From Streptomyces albiflavescens (lineage in GTDB: Bacteria; Actinomycetota; Actinomycetes; Streptomycetales; Streptomycetaceae): a DNA stretch of 64,000 bases. The stretch is taken from assembly GCF_014645835.1 (NCBI RefSeq), contig NZ_BMMM01000027.1:62001-126000 (forward strand), in the 5' to 3' direction. The position numbers were made by a program, and so were the translations under genes. Position 1 is the first letter of the stretch, and each line of letters starts with the position of its first letter. Positions 25,189 through 32,601 of the stretch are shown piece after piece. The notes under the pieces were generated by a model. The model saw only the letters and a list, made by a program, of their open reading frames with translations, made no database searches and was not told the DNA's origin.

Positions 25189-25770
25189 GGGACCTCCAAG
25201 AGCTCTCGGACAGGTGCGAACTGAGAACGAGCCCGCTTCGAACGGCGAAGCACCACCCCGGGTCACCCGAGTCCGGTGACGACCGCCGGTAGCTTCGACA
25301 GCTCTCGCCAAGGAAGTCTGCGCACGCGAAACACCCCCAGGTGTCTGATCGTGCTCCCCCCGTTGGGAGCGCCGTACAGCGCGGATGAAAGTACGTCGAG
25401 CTCGATGGCGCGTGACGATCAAGAGCGTGGTTCCTGGGCTCACCGCCGTGCGAGCGCGCCGCGAACGGTGGGGGTGTCCGGGCAGGGCCCTGGGCACGTC
25501 CGTCTGCGCTGCCCGAGGCCCCGTGCGGCGGGCCCGGCGGGTGAAGCCAACGTGACCGTACGCCAGCGGAGTTGGTGCCAGCAAGCCCCTATTTCAACAA
25601 GCGTGGAATCCACCGGAAGACCGTCGCGCCTTCAACTTTCGCCCACATCCCGGGCCTTGGCGCGCACCCTCCGGACACGGATATCAACAAGCATTGAAAT
25701 CATCGTTTGTTGAGTTTATTCTCGGTCTGTGCGAACCGTCCACGCCCACACCGAGGAAGGGCCGACCGCC
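25189..25770. promoter_or_regulatory. Divergent regulatory region with three operators
   Basis: A 580-bp region with no convincing gene between the type III PKS (minus) and WhiB (plus) genes. It contains one operator, TTCAACAAGCGTGGAA (25593-25608), and a tandem pair, ATCAACAAGCATTGAA (25683-25698; an A in place of Y in the first half) with ATCATCGTTTGTTGAG (25699-25714). A lone half-site TTCAAC lies at 25631. Bases 25189-25560 are GC-rich with open frames lacking start signals. Confidence 0.62.
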
Positions 25771-26331
25771 ATGCACGCACCGGCGCACCACCGTGCGGAC
25801 AACGACCCCTGGGTGGAGCGCGCGGCCTGCCGTGATGCCGACCCCGAGACCTTCTTTCCGCCCGCCGGAGGCACGGACGACGAACGGGAGGCGGCCGCCA
25901 AGCGGTTGTGCGCCGGCTGCCCCGTGGTCGAGGACTGCCTGCGCGAAGCGCTGCTCAACGCGGAGAGCACCGGGATCTGGGGCGGCCTCAACGTCCGCGA
26001 ACGCCGGGAGCTGCTGCGGGTCGCCGCCACCCTCGGCGCGATCAGCTCCGAGCTCGCCGCGTTCCTGGCGAACGGAGGCCGGCGGATCGATCCACACCCA
26101 CGCCAGCGCCCGGCGTACGTGTGGTTCCTGCGCAGGCGCGGCTGGAGTCCGAGGCGGATCGCCGGCGCACTGGGACTGACCTGCGGCCAGGTCCAACAGG
26201 CCTGGCGCACCGCAGAGTCGGCGTCCGCCTACGTCCGCATGCCCGAGTCGCGCGTCCCCAAGCCTCGTATCCGCAGGCCCCGTACCCGCAGGACGGGAAC
26301 GCTCGCCGCCGACCGTGGCCGGGTGTCATGA
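25771..26331 (+). CDS. WhiB-family iron-sulfur regulator
   Basis: A 186-residue Wbl transcription factor. The four cluster cysteines lie in AACRDADPETFF and LCAGCPVVEDCL, followed by the GIWGG turn and RERRELL. After the Wbl core (about residues 10-95) there is an unusually long basic tail of about 90 residues including WFLRRRGWSPRRIAGALGLTCGQVQQAWR, which resembles a second helix-turn-helix. Wbl proteins usually bind sigma HrdB/SigA to activate promoters, so this may be the pathway activator. The start is ATG 25771 behind GAGGAAGG; a GTG 42 bp upstream is the alternative. It overlaps the next gene by 4 bp. Confidence 0.87.
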   Translation: MHAPAHHRADNDPWVERAACRDADPETFFPPAGGTDDEREAAAKRLCAGCPVVEDCLREALLNAESTGIWGGLNVRERRELLRVAATLGAISSELAAFLANGGRRIDPHPRQRPAYVWFLRRRGWSPRRIAGALGLTCGQVQQAWRTAESASAYVRMPESRVPKPRIRRPRTRRTGTLAADRGRVS

Positions 26332-27329
26332 CCGCCCTCGCCCTCGCCGAACCCCGCCGCCTGGTGCGCTCGGTGGCCACGGACGACGGCGCCGAGATCG
26401 CCGTCTACGCCCACGGCGATCCCGACGCCCCGGCCACCGTCCTGTTCTGCCACGGCTGGACGATGTCCGCCCAGGACTGGCGGCCGCACATCGACGCCCT
26501 GACCCGTCCGCGCCAGGGCTTCCCCGCGGTCCGCGCGGTCAGCTACGACCAGCGGGGCCACGGCCGCTCCACCCGCGGCGGCGCCCCGCTCGACATGGCG
26601 CTGCTCGGCCGTGACCTCGCCCGGGTGCTCGCCGAGGCGACCCGCGGCGACGCACCCGTGGTCGTCGTGGGCCACTCCATGGGTGGCATGGCCATCCAGC
26701 AGCTGGCCGCCCGTCAACCCGCCCTGTTCGGGGCCCGGGTGAGGGGCGTGGGCCTGATCTCGACCTGTCTGAACGAGGTGGCCGAGGGCCTGACCGTTCC
26801 CGTCGCCCGGCCCGGCGCGGCCGTACGACACCTCACCAGGGCTCGCGAGCGGATCGCCGACGGACTGCTGCGCTCGCCCCGTTCGGCCAGGACCGTGCAC
26901 CGGCTGCTCACCGGGCCGCTGTCGCACCCGAACACGGCACCGCTGTGGCGCGCGGTGTTCGGGGCGGGCCCCCACACCGATTCCGTCCGCGAGGGCGCCC
27001 GCGCCTTCCGGGACATTCCCGCGATGGCCATCGCCGAGTTCTACGCCGCCCTGACCACACACGACTGCGCGGGCCGACTCGGTGCGCTGGGCCGGGTGAC
27101 CACACGGATCCTGGTCGGCGCGCTGGACTGCGTCACCCCGCCCGCGCAGGCCCGGCGGCTGGCCGACGACATACCCGGCGCGGTGCTGCAGACCGTGCCC
27201 GGCCAGGGCCACGACCTGCCGTACGAACGCCCCGTCCTCGTCGTGGAAACCGTCCACGCGTTGCTGCGCGAGATGCCCCGGACCCTGCTGTCCGGGGACC
27301 TCGCCCTGTCCACCCCCGCAGCACGGTGA
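26328..27329 (+). CDS. Alpha/beta hydrolase
   Basis: A 333-residue hydrolase, second gene of the whiB-hydrolase-proB operon, overlapping both neighbours by 4 bp. The oxyanion strand is VLFCHGWTMSAQDW, the nucleophile Ser is in GHSMGGMAIQQL, the acid is probably in VGALDCVTPP, and the His in PGQGHDLPYE. It has a lid region of about 100 residues between Ser and Asp. Strict coupling to a WhiB and a glutamate kinase is odd and suggests a pathway step, but the substrate cannot be read from sequence. Confidence 0.83.
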   Translation: MTALALAEPRRLVRSVATDDGAEIAVYAHGDPDAPATVLFCHGWTMSAQDWRPHIDALTRPRQGFPAVRAVSYDQRGHGRSTRGGAPLDMALLGRDLARVLAEATRGDAPVVVVGHSMGGMAIQQLAARQPALFGARVRGVGLISTCLNEVAEGLTVPVARPGAAVRHLTRARERIADGLLRSPRSARTVHRLLTGPLSHPNTAPLWRAVFGAGPHTDSVREGARAFRDIPAMAIAEFYAALTTHDCAGRLGALGRVTTRILVGALDCVTPPAQARRLADDIPGAVLQTVPGQGHDLPYERPVLVVETVHALLREMPRTLLSGDLALSTPAAR

Positions 27330-28594
27330 ACGGCCCCGCGCACACCGAGCCGCCTGGTGAACAGCCCCTGCGCACCGATGTCCTGACGGCCCGTCGCATG
27401 GTCGTCAAGGTGGGCTCCTCGTCCCTCACCACGGCCGCCGGGGGCCTCGACTCGGACCGGGTGGACGCCCTCGTGGACGTGCTCGCGCGGACCCGGGCGA
27501 CGGGCACCGAGGTCGTGCTCGTCTCCTCGGGCGCCATCGCTGCCGGGCTCGCTCCGCTGGGCCTGACCGAGCGGCCGCGGGACCTGGCCAGGCAGCAGGC
27601 GGCGGCCTGTGTGGGCCAAGGGCTCCTGGTCGCCCGCTACACCGCCTCCTTCGCCCGCTACGGACTGCGGGTCGGCCAAGTCCTCCTCACCGCGGACGAC
27701 ATCAGCCGCCGCACCCACTACCGCAACGCCTTTCGCGCCCTCGCCCAGGTCCTCGCCATGGGCGCGGTGCCGGTGGTCAACGAGAACGACACGGTGGCCA
27801 CCGCGGAGATCAAGTTCGGCGACAACGACCGGCTCGCCGCCCTGGTCGCGCATCTCGTCCGGGCCGACCTGCTGGTCCTGCTCTCGGACGTCGACGGCCT
27901 CTACGACGGCGACCCCCGCAGGCCGGGATCGAGGCGGCTGCGGGAGATCCGCGGTCCCCAGGACCTGGCGGACGTGGAGATCGGCAGCGCCGGCCGCTCA
28001 GGGGTCGGTACCGGAGGTATGGTCACCAAGGTGGAGGCGGCGCGCATCGCCACCGACGCGGGTATCCCCGTCGTACTCACCGCCGCACGGCACGCCACGG
28101 ATGCTCTGGCCGGGCGCGAGACGGGTACGTTCTTCCACCGCACCGGGGAGCGGGCCGCCGACCATCTGCTCTGGCTGGAGCACGCCAGCAGCCCGCGCGG
28201 CGCGGTCCGGCTCACAGCGCACGCGGTCTCGACCGTCGCGCAGCGCAGGGGACCACTGCTCGCGGACGGGGTGACCCGCGTCGACGGGGACTTCGTCGCC
28301 GGTGACCCGGTGGAACTGCAGGACGAGAGCGGACGGGTAATTGCCCGCGGGCTCGTCGGGCTCGACGCGCGGGAACTCCCCCGGCTGCAGGGGAATTCCA
28401 CCCGGGAGGTGGTTCACCAGGACGACCTGGTGCCGCTGGTCACCACCGCGCTCCCCACGCCCCCCGCCCCGCCGACCCCGCCCCGCGTCAGGATCCGCAT
28501 CCACTCCGCGGAGGAATACGCCCGCTCGTCACCGCAGACTCAGGCCACGTCCACGTCCACGGCACGGGGAGCCCGTGCCTACCCACGCACCTGA
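27326..28594 (+). CDS. proB: Glutamate 5-kinase (pathway copy)
   Basis: This enzyme phosphorylates glutamate to gamma-glutamyl phosphate, the first step to proline. It has 422 residues, longer than the usual 367-375 because of about 20 extra N-terminal and about 35 extra C-terminal residues. The amino acid kinase core is clear: MVVKVGSSSLTT, LVSSGAIAAGL, VNENDTVATAEIKFGDNDRLAALVA and GTGGMVTKVEAARIA. A PUA domain follows (residues about 285-375). Being in an operon with a WhiB regulator and close to a pathway proA, it is probably a second copy boosting proline for the pyrrole unit. Start GTG 27326 overlaps the preceding stop. Confidence 0.9.
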   Translation: MNGPAHTEPPGEQPLRTDVLTARRMVVKVGSSSLTTAAGGLDSDRVDALVDVLARTRATGTEVVLVSSGAIAAGLAPLGLTERPRDLARQQAAACVGQGLLVARYTASFARYGLRVGQVLLTADDISRRTHYRNAFRALAQVLAMGAVPVVNENDTVATAEIKFGDNDRLAALVAHLVRADLLVLLSDVDGLYDGDPRRPGSRRLREIRGPQDLADVEIGSAGRSGVGTGGMVTKVEAARIATDAGIPVVLTAARHATDALAGRETGTFFHRTGERAADHLLWLEHASSPRGAVRLTAHAVSTVAQRRGPLLADGVTRVDGDFVAGDPVELQDESGRVIARGLVGLDARELPRLQGNSTREVVHQDDLVPLVTTALPTPPAPPTPPRVRIRIHSAEEYARSSPQTQATSTSTARGARAYPRT

Positions 28595-29026
28595 TCGGCA
28601 CCACAGGCCGGCGCGCGTTAGGACGACGAACCCGCGCCGACCGGAGTGCCGCGCTCTCAGGGACGGGCGCCCTACAGCCGACGCGCCGGTACGGAGGCGC
28701 GCCCCCACGCACCCGCAGTCGCCCACGCGAGGCACGCCACCACGCACCCGCAGTCGCCCATGCACGGAAGGGGCCGTGCCGGTACATCGAATGCCCGTCG
28801 CTCACGGGAGGCGGGTTCAGCGACACAGCGGACTCCCGCACTGCGACGGGCGGATGTACCGGCACGGACCCGACCCCACGGCCACCGGTGGGCGAGGCGG
28901 GCCCACTGAACGACTTGCTGGAGCCCTGGTGCGGCACGCCGAAGGCGACGGCCCGCCCCTCGGGGCTGACCGCCGCCTTCCACCGATGAGAGGTCCCGCC
29001 GAGAACGGGACCCCACATCCCGTCGA
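28595..29026. repeat. Gap with dispersed inverted repeat, copy B
   Basis: A gene-free convergent gap. The inverted repeat arms are 28770-28801 (GGGGCCGTGCCGGTACATC then GAATGCCCGTCGC) and 28843-28867 (GCGACGGGCG then GATGTACCGGCACGG). The element is reversed relative to copies A and C. Just left of it, CACGCACCCGCAGTCGCCCA is present twice at 30-bp spacing (about 28709 and 28739). The reverse complement of this flank resembles the right flank of copy A, so homology exceeds the arms. Confidence 0.7.
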
Positions 29027-29191
29027 TCAGTCGATGCCACGGACGATGTGGAACTCCGCAGGGTCGTCGTCGACTCCGGCCAGCCCCGGCCAGTGTCGGG
29101 GCGTGGCCGCGGTGTGCCGTTCCCGGCGCGGCTCCTCCTCGTACAGCAGCCGGCCGGACGGATCCGTCGCGGTGATGATGCGTACGTACAT
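29027..29191 (-). CDS. 54-residue protein, unknown
   Basis: A small gene 15 bp downstream of proA, with GGAGG 7 bp before its ATG. The product starts MYVRIITATDPSGRLLYEEE and is strongly charged, with DDDPAEFHIVRGID at the C-terminus. It has no signal peptide, membrane helix or cysteine. The start resembles a beta-strand, so it may be a small folded subunit. Its place as last gene of the extender/proline operon suggests an accessory role. I do not recognise the family. Confidence 0.65.
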   Translation of the reverse strand: MYVRIITATDPSGRLLYEEEPRRERHTAATPRHWPGLAGVDDDPAEFHIVRGID

Positions 29192-29206
29192 GACCGGACC
29201 TCCGAT

Positions 29207-30709
29207 CTAAGGCAGCGGGGCGGCGGCTCCGCCCCGGATGTGCCCGTCGCCCACGAGGACGTACTTGGTGGTGGTCAGCGCGGTCAGCCCCATCGGGCCG
29301 CGCGCGTGCAGCTTCTGGGTGGAGATGCCGAGTTCGCTGCCGAGCCCGATCTCCCCGCCGTCGGCGAAACGGGTGGAGGCGTTGACGGCGACGACCGCGG
29401 TGTCCAGGGCCGCGACGAATCGGCGCGCGGCGCTCTGCGAGTCGGTGACGATCGCCTCCGTGTGCCCGCTGCCGTACCGGCGGATGTGGCCGACGGCCGA
29501 CTCCAGCGATGCGACGACGGCGGCGGCGAGGTCGAGGGAGAGGTACTCGCGTCCCCAGTCCTCCTCGGTGGCGGGCACCACCGCGGGGTGCAAGGAGCGC
29601 ACCCGCTCGTCCCCGTGCACAGTCACCCCGTGGGCCACCAGCGCGGCCAGGGCCCGGGGCAGGAAGGCGGGCGCGACGCTCTCGTGGACGAGCAGCGACT
29701 CCGCGGCATTGCAGACGGACGGGCGCTGCGCCTTGGCGTTGAGCAGGATCGCCAACGCCTTGTCCAGGTCGGCGTGTTCGTCGACGTAGACGTGGCAGTT
29801 ACCGACGCCGGTCTCGATGACGGGGACCGCGGAGTCGCGGACGGTGGCCTGGATGAGCTCGCGGCCGCCGCGCGGGACGAGAACGTCCACCAGGTCCCGC
29901 AGTGACATCAGTTCGTGGACGGAGGCATGGGTCGAGCCGGGGACGAGCTGCACGGCGTCGACCGGAACGGCGGTGTCCGCGAGCGCTTCGCGGATGACGG
30001 CAACGAGGGCCGCGTTGGTGTGCCGGGCGGCCGAAGAGCCGCGCAGGAGGGCCGCGTTGCCGCTCTTGACGCAGAGCGCGGCGGCGTCGACGGTCACATT
30101 CGGACGTCCCTCATAGATGATGCCGACGACGCCGAGGGGCACCCTGATCCGGCGTACCTCCAGGCCGTTGGGCATGACGGAACCGCTCGCGACCTCACCG
30201 ACCGGATCGGGCTCGTCCGCCAGGGCACGCGCCGTTCCCGCGAGCGCTTCGAGCTGCTGCTCCGAGAGGGTGAGGCGGTCCAGCACGGTCGCCGACCGCC
30301 CGGCCTCTCGGGCCGCCTCCACGTCCTGCCGGTTCGCCGCGAGGACCTCCCCCGAACTCCCGCTCAGCCGATGGGCCATGGCCATCAGCGCGGCATCCCG
30401 CTCGCCACCGGTCGTGGTCGACAGCAGCGTGGCCGCGGCACGAGCGGCCAGCCCCGCGTCGCGCACGGTTCCGGCGCCGGTGGCCGCGACGGGACCAAAA
30501 CGGGTACCAGCACCCGAACCAGAGCCCGTGCCCGAACCAGAACCAAGGCCCGAGTCCGAGCCCGAACCAGAGCCCGCACCCGTGCACGTGCCCGCCCACG
30601 CGCTCATGCCCGAACCCGAGCCCATGCCCGAACCCGAGCCCGAGCCCGAGCCAGATCCAGAACCGGAGTCGCTACGAGTACCCGCAGTCCGCGATGCCGC
30701 CGCGCTCAC
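29207..30709 (-). CDS. proA: Gamma-glutamyl phosphate reductase with Gly-Ser extension (pathway copy)
   Basis: This enzyme reduces gamma-glutamyl phosphate to glutamate semialdehyde with NADPH. The 500-residue length exceeds the usual 415-430 because of an N-terminal low-complexity stretch (about residues 13-75) of alternating Gly and Ser. The catalytic core starts near residue 80 (RDAGLAARAAATLL). The catalytic Cys is in AQRPSVCNAAESLL, and IPLGVVGIIYEGRPNV is the family cofactor region (given as IRVPLGVVGIIYEG). The GTG start overlaps the stop of the 55-residue gene, supporting the long form. It pairs with the nearby proB copy. A proC is not in the window. Confidence 0.9.
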   Translation of the reverse strand: MSAAASRTAGTRSDSGSGSGSGSGSGSGMGSGSGMSAWAGTCTGAGSGSGSDSGLGSGSGTGSGSGAGTRFGPVAATGAGTVRDAGLAARAAATLLSTTTGGERDAALMAMAHRLSGSSGEVLAANRQDVEAAREAGRSATVLDRLTLSEQQLEALAGTARALADEPDPVGEVASGSVMPNGLEVRRIRVPLGVVGIIYEGRPNVTVDAAALCVKSGNAALLRGSSAARHTNAALVAVIREALADTAVPVDAVQLVPGSTHASVHELMSLRDLVDVLVPRGGRELIQATVRDSAVPVIETGVGNCHVYVDEHADLDKALAILLNAKAQRPSVCNAAESLLVHESVAPAFLPRALAALVAHGVTVHGDERVRSLHPAVVPATEEDWGREYLSLDLAAAVVASLESAVGHIRRYGSGHTEAIVTDSQSAARRFVAALDTAVVAVNASTRFADGGEIGLGSELGISTQKLHARGPMGLTALTTTKYVLVGDGHIRGGAAAPLP

Positions 30710-30873
30710 TGCTCGCCCCCGTCCACCGCCACGGATTCCCCGCCGTCCACCCCGTCCCCCGGCGCCGGTCCCCCCAGTGCCCAGGCCACGTCACCGCAGC
30801 CGGTCAGCTCCGCGAGCATCGCCCAGCCAAGAGCGTCGGCGGAGGCGGTTCGCTCGGAGTTCGTGCTGGTCAT
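30706..30873 (-). CDS. 55-residue protein, unknown
   Basis: A small gene between the 3-hydroxyacyl-CoA dehydrogenase and proA genes. The ribosome-binding site GGAGGAAG lies 4 bp before its ATG. The product begins MTSTNSERTASADALGWAML, continues with AELTGCGDVAWALGG, and ends in a Gly/Asp-rich tail (VDGGEQ). The centre could be one amphipathic helix with a single Cys. Its stop codon overlaps the proA start (translational coupling). No family is recognised; acyl-CoA carboxylase epsilon was considered but the signature is absent. Confidence 0.62.
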   Translation of the reverse strand: MTSTNSERTASADALGWAMLAELTGCGDVAWALGGPAPGDGVDGGESVAVDGGEQ

Positions 30874-30897
30874 CTGCTTCCTCCTTGAGTCGGACGG

Positions 30898-32601
30898 TCA
30901 GCCGTACACCCGGAAGCCGGCGCCGGACTTGCGTCCCGCCCGGCCGGCGGCGACAAGGTGTCCCAGCAGAGGTGCGGGGACGGTACGGGGATGACGGTCC
31001 GCGTCGTGCAGTACGCGCTGGATGCTCAGCGAGATGTCCAGGCCGATGATGTCGAGCAGTTCGAACGGGCCGAGCGGGTAGCCGCAGCCCAGCTTCATCA
31101 CGTCGTCGATCTCGTCGGCGGTGGCGTAGTGGCTTTCCGTCAGACGCACGGCGCCGTTCAGGTACGGGAAGAGCAGCGCGTTGACGATGAAGCCCGGCCG
31201 GTCCATGCACTGCACCGGATGCTTACCCAGTCGCAAACACAACTCCCGTGCCACATGCACGTGTTGGGGGGCGGTCTCCAGCGAGGGGATCACCTCGACG
31301 AGCCGCATGAGCGGGGCCGGGTTGAAGAAGTGCAGCCCGATCACGTCCTCGGGGCGCCCGGAGGCCAGACCGCATTCGATCACCGGCAGGCTTGAGGTGG
31401 TGGTGGCCAGCAGAGCGCCCGGCCGACAGAGCTCGCCCAGCGTGCGGAAGAGCCGCTTCTTCACGTCCAGGTCTTCCGCGATGGCCTCGATCACCAGGTC
31501 GCAGTCGGCCAGTTGGGCGAGATCCCCGCTCGGGGTCAACCGCTCCAGGGCGGCGTCGCGTTCGGCCTCGGCCAGCTTGCCGCGCCGTACGGCCCGTGCC
31601 GTCGACGCGGCCACGGCCTCCCACGCGGCCTTGGCGCGTTCGTCGGTGCGGCCGACCAGCACGGTGGGGACGCCGCCCTTGGCGAAGACCTCCGCGATGC
31701 CGGTGGCCATGGTGCCGGTCCCGACGATGCCGACCGTACGGAACGCCAACTGCGCGGGGGACGGCCGCTCGACGGCGGGCCTGGTGCCGTCGGATTCCCG
31801 GTAGTCGTAGAAGCCGCGTCCGGACTTGCGGCCGAGCAGGCCGGCGAGGGCCATGTGCCGTAGTCGGCGCGCGGGTTGGAGCGTCGGCTCGGCCCAGCGG
31901 GCGGCGAGGACGTCGAGGATGTCGCAGGCGGTGTCCGTGCCGATCAGGTCGAGGAGTTCGAGCGGCCCCAGGGGCAGTCCGCAGCCGTGGCGCATCGCGG
32001 CGTCGATGTCGTCGCGGCCGGCGAGCCGCTGGTCGTACATCGTGACGGCCTGGTTGAGGAAACCGAAGAGGAGGGCGGTGGAGATCAGTCCCGCCCGGTC
32101 GCCCACGGTCACGTGTCCGAGTCCGACGGCCTCGGCGAGGTCGCGGGCCTGCTCCACCGCCGACTCCTCGGTCATCACCGTACGGCCGATCTCCGCGAGG
32201 CCCGCCGTCGGCAGGGGCAGGTGGAGGCCGACGAGCCGGCCCGGGCGCCCGGAGGCGGCCGCGAGGTCGGTGAGCGAGAGGGCCGCGGCGCTGCTGGCCA
32301 GGACGGTTTCGGGCGGGCAGGCCCGGTCGAGGGCGCGCAGCACCTCGACCTTGGTGTCGCGGCGCTCGGGCACCGCCTCCAGCACGGTGACGGCCGGGGC
32401 GAGTTCCTCGATGCGCCGCACGAGACGGATGCGTCCGTGCGCCTCGGGTGTCCGGTCGAGGAGCTGCCGCAGCCGCTCCCCCGCCCGCTCCGCGGAGTCG
32501 AGTACGAGGACGGAGTGCCCGGCGACCGCGGCCCTGCCGGCGACTGCGGCGCCGATGGTCCCGAGGCCGACGACGCCGACCGTGCCGTGCCGTGCGCTCA
32601 T
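30898..32601 (-). CDS. Two-domain 3-hydroxyacyl-CoA dehydrogenase
   Basis: A 567-residue protein made of two fused 3-hydroxybutyryl-CoA dehydrogenase copies. The C-terminal copy (from VGIVGTGTMATGIAEVFA, about residue 290) has the catalytic His in GLHFFNPAPLMRLVEV and the Asn in DRPGFIVNALLF. The N-terminal copy (GVVGLGTIGAAVAGRA) has GLHLPLPTAGLAEI and DRAGLISTALLF: the FNP motif is gone and the Asn position is Ser/Thr, so it is probably catalytically weak or structural. The enzyme should reduce 3-oxoacyl-CoA toward the enoyl-CoA used by the neighbouring carboxylase/reductase. The ATG overlaps the upstream stop. Confidence 0.9.
   Translation of the reverse strand: MSARHGTVGVVGLGTIGAAVAGRAAVAGHSVLVLDSAERAGERLRQLLDRTPEAHGRIRLVRRIEELAPAVTVLEAVPERRDTKVEVLRALDRACPPETVLASSAAALSLTDLAAASGRPGRLVGLHLPLPTAGLAEIGRTVMTEESAVEQARDLAEAVGLGHVTVGDRAGLISTALLFGFLNQAVTMYDQRLAGRDDIDAAMRHGCGLPLGPLELLDLIGTDTACDILDVLAARWAEPTLQPARRLRHMALAGLLGRKSGRGFYDYRESDGTRPAVERPSPAQLAFRTVGIVGTGTMATGIAEVFAKGGVPTVLVGRTDERAKAAWEAVAASTARAVRRGKLAEAERDAALERLTPSGDLAQLADCDLVIEAIAEDLDVKKRLFRTLGELCRPGALLATTTSSLPVIECGLASGRPEDVIGLHFFNPAPLMRLVEVIPSLETAPQHVHVARELCLRLGKHPVQCMDRPGFIVNALLFPYLNGAVRLTESHYATADEIDDVMKLGCGYPLGPFELLDIIGLDISLSIQRVLHDADRHPRTVPAPLLGHLVAAGRAGRKSGAGFRVYG

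Noticed and set aside
25276..25713. 145-codon plus-strand ORF before the WhiB gene
   Set aside because: It runs into the operators, has no ribosome-binding site and no protein-like composition.
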